Notes under the pieces: model-generated
The model's input: the letters and a program-made list of their open reading frames with translations, nothing else
Told to the model about the DNA's origin: nothing
Databases searched by the model: none
Assembly (NCBI GenBank): GCA_035048815.1
Contig: JAUCBN010000020.1
Coordinates: 8,997,501 to 9,061,500 of the forward strand
Reading direction: 5' to 3'
Length of the DNA: 64,000 bases
DNA from: Abelmoschus esculentus
Taxonomy: Eukaryota; Streptophyta; Magnoliopsida; Malvales; Malvaceae
Shown: piece after piece, positions 59,325 through 64,000 of the stretch
Position numbering within the stretch: position 1 is the stretch's first letter
How the letters are laid out: each line of letters opens with the position of its first letter
Program-made: the position numbers and the translations under genes

Positions 59325-61660
59325 TGCATAAAGAAATTGAAGTCTACGTAGATGATATGATCGCCAAATCCCAAACAGAAAATGGGCATGTTCAGAATTT
59401 GAGAAAGTTGTTTCAGAGGCTACGAAAGTATCAGTTGAAACTTAACCCTAATAAGTGTACTTTGGGGGTTACATCTGGCAGGCTGCTTGGTTTTGTGGTT
59501 AGCAAACGAGGTATCGAAATTGATCCAGATAAGGTTAAAGCGATTCAGAATTTACCACCTCCAAAAACCCAAAAAGAAGTTCGAGGTTTCCTTGGAAGGT
59601 TGAATTACGTCTCTCGGTTTATTTCTCAGTTAACTGATAGATGTGATCCAATCTTTAAACTGCTGCGAAAGAATAATCCATGTGAGTGGGACGACACATG
59701 TCAAGAAACGTTGGACAAGATCAAACAATACTTGTCAAATGCGCCGGTGTTGGTGGCTCCTGTTCCTGAAAGACCATTGATCCTCTACTTGACGGTGTTC
59801 GAGAATTCCATGGGGTGTGTGCTGGGGCAGCTTAATGATACTGGAAAGAAAGAAAGGGAAATTTATTACTTGAGTAAGAAGTTTACCGAATGTGAAGTAC
59901 GGTACCCGTTTATCCAGAAGCTGTGTTGTGCGCTTGTTTGGGTTACTCGACGGCTTAGACAATACATGTTATACCATACCACGTGGTTGATATCAAAACT
60001 TGATCCATTAAAGTTTCTGATGGAAGCACCAGCATTGACCGGGAGATTAGCACGTTGGCAAATGTTATTGTCTGAATTTGATATTTTATACGTAAGCCAG
60101 AAAGCAGTTAAAGGGAGTGCTATAGCTGATTTTCTCGCAAGTAGAGCTTCAGAAGATTATGAACCTTTGAACTTTGATTTTCCCGATGAAGATGTGATGA
60201 CCATTTATGTGGAGGAAGATGATGAGGTGAAGAAATGGAGTTTGTATTTCGATGGAGCAGTTAATGCGCTAGGACGTGGAATTGGAGCTGTATTGATCTC
60301 CCCAGGTGGTATATATTATCCTCTCACAAGCAAGTTAGAGTTTTTGTGCACGAACAATATGGCGGAGTACGAAGCATGTGTTATGGGATTGAGGGCTGCA
60401 ATAGAAAGAAAAATAAAAGCCCTGGAAGTGTATGGAGATTCAGCCCTGGTTATTTATCAACTGCGTGGAGAATGGGAGACAAAAGACACAAAGTTGATGG
60501 AATACCGGAAGTTGGTGTTAGAACTGATTGAAGAGTTTGAACAAGTAACTTTTACATACCTCCCTAGAGAAGACAACCAGATGGCGGATGCCCTAGCTAC
60601 ACTGGCTTCGGTGTTCCAAGCAAATAGACCGGAAGATATGATGCTGATCCGAATGCAAAGTTATGAAACATACGCTCATTGCTGTGGTATAGAGGAAGAT
60701 GATGGGAATCCTTGGTATTTTGATATTCTGCAATACATCAAGTTCCAAACTTATCCATTTGAAGCGAATGATAATGATAAAAGAACAATCAGAAGAATGG
60801 CTACCGGATATGTGTTAGATGGTGACGTCTTATACAAGAAAAGCAGAGATCAAATGTTACTCAGATGTGTCAATGCTCGTGAAGCTAGAAGTATTCTTGA
60901 GGAAGTACATGATGGGCTATGTGGTACGCATGCCAACGGTTTCTCGATGGCACAAAAAATAATGAGATACGGATACTATTGGTCTACTATGGAAGGAGAT
61001 TGCATAGAATACGCCAAGAAGTGTCATAAATGTCAGATTTATGCAGATAAGATCAACTCTCCACCGGTACCGTTACACACTATGAATTCACCGTGGCCTT
61101 TTGCTGTATGGGGAATGGATGTAATTGGGCAGATTCACCCGAAAGCTTTGAATGGGCATCGTTTCATCTTAGTGGCTATTGATTATTTCACCAAATGGAT
61201 AGAAGCTGCTTCTTATGCTAACATTACGAGGACAACTATGTGCAAATTTTTGAGGAAAGAGATCATTTGTCGATATGGTCTACCAGAACGAATCATCACA
61301 GATAATGCTACTAACTTCAACAACAAAGTGATTGCAGAAACCTGTGAGCAGTTCAAGATAATTCATCACAACTCTATGGCATACCGACCGAAGATGAATG
61401 GAGCGGTTGAGGCAGCTAACAAAAACATCAAGAAGATCGTATCAAAGATGACAAAAACGTACAAAGATTGGCATGAAAGACTTCCTTTTGCTTTGTTTGC
61501 GTACCGTACTTCAGTGAGAACATCTACTGGGGCAACACCCTACTCTCTAGTGTATGGGACTGAAGCAGTGTTACCACTTGAAGTTGAAATTCCGTCTCTT
61601 CGGGTTTTATCAGAAGTGAAACTAGACGATGCAGAATGGGTACAAATTCGTTTTGATTAG
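59321..61660 (+). pseudogene. RT C-terminus, RNase H, archaeal-type RNase H and integrase core
   Basis: 779 open codons. RT active site YVDD at residues 9-12; RT connection GFVVSKRGIEIDPDKVKAI; Ty3-type RNase H with the first acidic position changed (FENSMGCVLGQ); then a second RNase H whose four acidic residues all look present (YFDGAVNALG, NMAEYEACVMGL, YGDSALVIYQL, NQMADALATLA). Integrase follows: zinc-binding HDGLCGTHANG...CHKCQ, then catalytic D (WGMDVIG), D (ITDNATNF) and E (GAVEAANK). The frame ends at TAG 61658-61660 inside a sequence where homologues read FDQLN. Only the upstream frameshift and this stop break an otherwise well-preserved region. Confidence 0.92.
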
Positions 61661-61960
61661 TTGAATTTGATTGAAGAAAAGCGGTTGAAAGCTATTTGCC
61701 ATAGCCAAATGTATCAGAAGCGGATGATTCATGCTTATGATAAGAAAGTTCGACCGCGAGAATTCCGAGAGGGTGATCTAGTGCTCAAAAAGATCTTGCC
61801 GATTCATCGTGATTTCCGTGGGAAATGGATGCCGAATTGGGAAGGGCCATATGTTGTCAAAAAGGCCTTTTCCGGAGGTGCAATGATTTTGAATGAAATG
61901 GACGGAAAAGAATTACACAAGCCTGTGAATTCCGATTCAGTTAAGAAATATTACGCCTGA
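61661..61960 (+). pseudogene. Integrase C-terminal tail
   Basis: Same frame as the integrase core, separated from it only by the TAG at 61658-61660. It carries EEKRLKAICHSQMYQ, the REGDLVLKK segment and the GPY/F-type WEGPYVVKKAFSGGAMIL motif, ending at a natural stop (KKYYA). The GPY/F module helps gypsy integrases multimerise. Confidence 0.88.
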
Positions 61961-62013
61961 AAAAAAAAAGAAAAGAAGAGAAAATAAAAAGGGAATAAAA
62001 GAATAAAATAAAA

Positions 62014-62150
62014 ATGAAGCGAAAACCCGAAAGGGCGTTTCATATAAAAATGATAAAAATAAAGAAGGAGGGGTTGAGATGAAAACCCGCAAAGGGCGTC
62101 TCGATACCAAAGGAGGATTTGGGGCAAAAACCAGAAATGGCGGCTCAAAT
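62014..62150 (+). repeat. Composite hairpins A, B and C with tetraloop-like cores
   Basis: A (62014-62043): ATGAAGCG pairs with CGTTTCAT; after an AAAA spacer the inner stem CCC/GGG closes GAAA. B (62074-62104): TTGAGATG pairs with CGTCTCGA (G.T pairs included); inner CCC/GGG closes GCAAA. C (62117-62150): ATTTGGG pairs with CTCAAAT; inner CCA/TGG closes GAAA. The shared plan is outer stem, A-rich spacer, 3-bp inner stem with a GAAA-type loop, then straight into the outer stem. Confidence 0.8.
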
Positions 62151-62750
62151 GCGTAACAGTAGGCATCCGGCAATCTATACCTCTCGGTTATCTAGTAGTT
62201 CAGAAAGGGGCTTCATGTTTGCAAAATTAGATCATCACTTGAAGAATTGTTAGACAAGCAGACCTACTTTAAATCTATATCTCGGGAAAAGGTCCCGATG
62301 ATTGCATGTAACGGGCACTTGAGAATTTGCATTTGTTTCTTGATTTTCTTTCTTTTGGTTTGCCATGACTATTTTAAAAATTTAATATTTATTAGAAACA
62401 TACAAAAAGCTTCAGTACTTATTCATTTTCTCTTCCGAGCTTTTCTTTTTATCCAAAGCATCGTGCAAGTGAACTCATGTAAATTAACAAATATGAAAAT
62501 ATTTTGTCATTATTTTGTTTTAAAAGTTATAGGTAATATTTGCTTTTCCAGATCAGGGTAATGGAATAAAAGGTGAATATGTTCAGACGGTCAAACAGAA
62601 TCCTAAAACAAGGAACACAACAGAAGGAAGTTTTCAAACAGTGACTGAAGTCAGTGTCAAGACCAATTCAAAAAAAAAGAGAGAAAAGAAGAGAAAAAAG
62701 AAAAAGAGAAAAATCGAAAAAAGAAAATAAAAGAGAAAAATAAAAAAAAA

Positions 62751-62821
62751 ACAAAGTGAAAACCTGAAAGGGCGCTTTGAGAAAAATAATTTGAAGTGAA
62801 AGCTTGAAAAGGCGCTTCAAA
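62751..62821 (+). repeat. Composite hairpins D and E with tetraloop-like cores
   Basis: D (62752-62779): CAAAGTG pairs with CGCTTTG; inner CCT/GGG closes GAAA. E (62790-62821): TTTGAAGTG pairs with CGCTTCAAA (9 bp); inner CTT/AGG closes GAAA. Both follow the plan of A-C, with a four-base A-rich spacer on the 5' side only. Stem bases differ from A-C on both strands together. Confidence 0.85.
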
Positions 62822-63114
62822 AACAACTTTGTGAGAAAGATTGTCATCAAAGGTTGCCCCTTTATATGAGATGAAGAATCAAGACATCATCAAGATTGCA
62901 GAGAAAAGAGGAAAGAGTCGATTGTGCTCATCAAAATGACAAATGACTGATAATATCTGCCTGTCTAGGCATACTCATGCATCATAATAGAAATATTTGC
63001 ATTAGGATCATACTAATAAAGCATCATATTTCTATTTGAACAGGATTCAGAAACCTACGAGAAATGATTCAGCAAAAACAATCAAACAACAACAATTCAA
63101 GCTTTCATGGAATA

Positions 63115-63603
63115 TGAGGAATTTCGTAATAAGAAGAACAACCTCAGTTTCCATCATTTGATAAGTTTGAAGAAATTCATAATAAGAAGAACAGCTTCAA
63201 ACTTTGGAGAATTTCATAATAAGAAGAACAACTCCAAATTTTATGAAATACGAGGAAATTCATAATGAGAAGAACAGTCTCGGGTTTCATCACCTTTTGT
63301 CTGAAGAAATTCATAATAAGAAGAACAACTTCAGATTATGGAGAATTTCATAATAAGAAGAACAACTCCAAATTTTATGAAATACGAGGAAATTCATAAT
63401 GAGAAGAACAACCTCGGGTTTCATCACCTTTTGTCTGAAGAAATTCATAATAAGAAGAACAACTTCAGGTCATGGAGAATTTCATAATAAGAAGAACAAC
63501 TCCAAATTCGATGGAATACGAATAATTTCATAATAAGAAGAACAGCTTCGGGTTCATCATCTTTTTGTCTGAAGAAATTCATAATGAGAAGAACAGCTTC
63601 AGA
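63115..63603 (+). repeat. Array of eleven stem-loops with constant 22-nt loop and variable stems
   Basis: Each unit has a loop close to AAATTCATAATAAGAAGAAC plus two bases, exactly 22 nt, closed by a 4-10 bp stem. Units start at 63115 (TGAGG/CCTCA), 63163 (AAGTTTGAAG/CTTCAAACTT), 63203 (TTTGGAG), 63251 (CGAGG, one G.T pair), 63300 (TCTGAAG), 63339 (TGGAG), 63385 (CGAGG), 63434 (TCTGAAG), 63473 (TGGAG), 63519 (CGAA) and 63568 (TCTGAAG). The middle units form a three-type cycle (TCTGAAG, TGGAG, CGAGG) of about 134 bp. Confidence 0.93.
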
Positions 63604-63654
63604 CGAAATTCATGTCTTTTCAGTCTTTGCTCGTCTCCTGCTCCACAGCATTGA

Positions 63655-63669
63655 GCAAAGAGGGGCAGC
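63655..63669 (+). other. Polypurine tract
   Basis: GCAAAGAGGGGCAGC immediately before the 3' LTR, the expected primer for plus-strand DNA synthesis. Nearly the same sequence precedes the LTR of the element at 4026-11056. Confidence 0.85.
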
Positions 63670-64000
63670 TGTAGGACTTGAATTTCGTCCTAAATAAATA
63701 ATATAAATAATAAATAAATAAAAAAATAAAAAAAATAAAAGATAAGGGGAAGTTTAGTTTTACTCGGTTACTGAGGGGGAGTTGGAGGCAGTTGAAATCA
63801 TGGGAAAGTGGGGGTAATTAAAAGGAAAAAAAACAGAGAAAGCAGTGGGGGGGGTTGATCGAAAAAAAAAGGGAAGCAATTGGAGAAGGAAAGAGACTCG
63901 CCGGAGCACTATCAAAGCACCATCAGATTCGATTTTAAGGTAAGCGTTTAGTTTATTTTTATTTCGATGCAAAATGGATGTTAAATCAACCAAACTCAAA
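63670..64000 (+). repeat. 3' LTR (partial, cut by window end)
   Basis: Begins TGTAGGACTTGAATTTCG and follows the left LTR nearly base for base over 331 visible bases; differences are about three substitutions and small homopolymer length changes. Confidence 0.95.

Larger units (their letters stand above)
61961..63654 (+). other. Long structured 3' UTR of the Tat/Ogre-type element
   Basis: About 1.7 kb without coding capacity between integrase and PPT. It contains five composite hairpins (62014-62143 and 62751-62821) and the stem-loop array at 63115-63603. Tat/Ogre elements are known to carry variable tandem repeats in this region. Splice-acceptor-like ends occur at 62551 (TTTGCTTTTCCAG) and 63043 (TTGAACAG), of unknown meaning. 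Confidence 0.7.
50355..64000 (+). mobile_element. Young Tat/Ogre-type Ty3/gypsy retrotransposon (right LTR runs past the window)
   Basis: Order: LTR (50355-52718), PBS, extra ORF1, gag, protease, putative intron, RT, RNase H, second RNase H, integrase, structured 3' UTR, PPT, LTR (from 63670). An ORF before gag, a second archaeal-type RNase H and a pro/RT intron are hallmarks of the Tat/Ogre lineage. The 331 bases of right LTR visible differ from the left LTR by about three substitutions plus a few homopolymer indels, so insertion is recent. The gag-pol region nevertheless has three in-frame TAG codons in gag-pro, one before the integrase tail, a gag/pro frame change and an RT frameshift, so this copy cannot make a full polyprotein. 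Confidence 0.93.

Noticed and set aside
63115..63603. Regularly spaced repeats that look superficially like a CRISPR array
   Set aside because: The host is a plant, spacers between units are themselves repeated, and each unit is a stem-loop inside a retrotransposon 3' UTR next to its PPT.

Overview
This 64 kb window is nuclear DNA from a flowering plant, most likely a eudicot. The evidence is intron-split plant genes (an augmin subunit, a pepsin-type aspartic protease, a KIWI/PC4-type coactivator relic, malate-transporter relics) set in AT-rich sequence dense with plant LTR retrotransposons and hAT-type miniature elements. The genus cannot be fixed from sequence alone.

Layout. 1-19070 is nested retrotransposon debris: unclassified remnants, a minus-strand relic of a Tat/Ogre-like Ty3/gypsy element (about 2040-4020), a deleted minus-strand LTR element with a degenerate target duplication (4026-11056) that carries a 27-monomer 33-bp minisatellite and a copia LTR inserted in one of its own LTRs, and a clean 2.4 kb solo LTR (14054-16457). 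19085-26530 holds a decayed tandem array of aluminium-activated malate transporter (ALMT) copies, interrupted by a hAT-like element and a TRIM-like element. 28317-30909 (minus) is an apparently intact eight-exon aspartic protease gene. 31535-40620 is a TE-invaded stretch: a hAT MITE, a dead gypsy pol split by a solo LTR, and a four-exon KIWI/PC4 pseudogene that lost its 5' end at the gypsy junction and gained MITEs in an intron. 41314-44840 (minus) is an intact six-exon AUG1 (augmin subunit 1) gene. 45269-46747 holds two hAT MITEs with perfect 8-bp target duplications. 47660-48570 is a LINE relic. 50355 to the window end is a nearly complete, young Tat/Ogre-type gypsy element whose right LTR runs off the window.

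The young element has LTR, PBS, an extra 706-aa ORF upstream of gag, gag, protease, an in-frame 213-nt putative intron, RT, RNase H, a second (archaeal-type) RNase H, integrase, a long 3' UTR, PPT and LTR. ORF1 is open but gag, pro and RT carry stops and frameshifts, so this copy is not autonomous.

Most interesting signal. The 3' UTR of the young element (61960-63669) encodes two families of RNA-hairpin-like units. One is a series of eleven units, each with a constant 22-nt purine-rich loop closed by a stem whose sequence changes on both sides together. The other is a series of five composite hairpins with a 7-9 bp outer stem and a 3-bp inner stem capped mostly by a GAAA tetraloop, again with compensatory changes. 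This pattern suggests selection or copying at the level of RNA (or cruciform) structure, and I do not recall it being described for this class of element.
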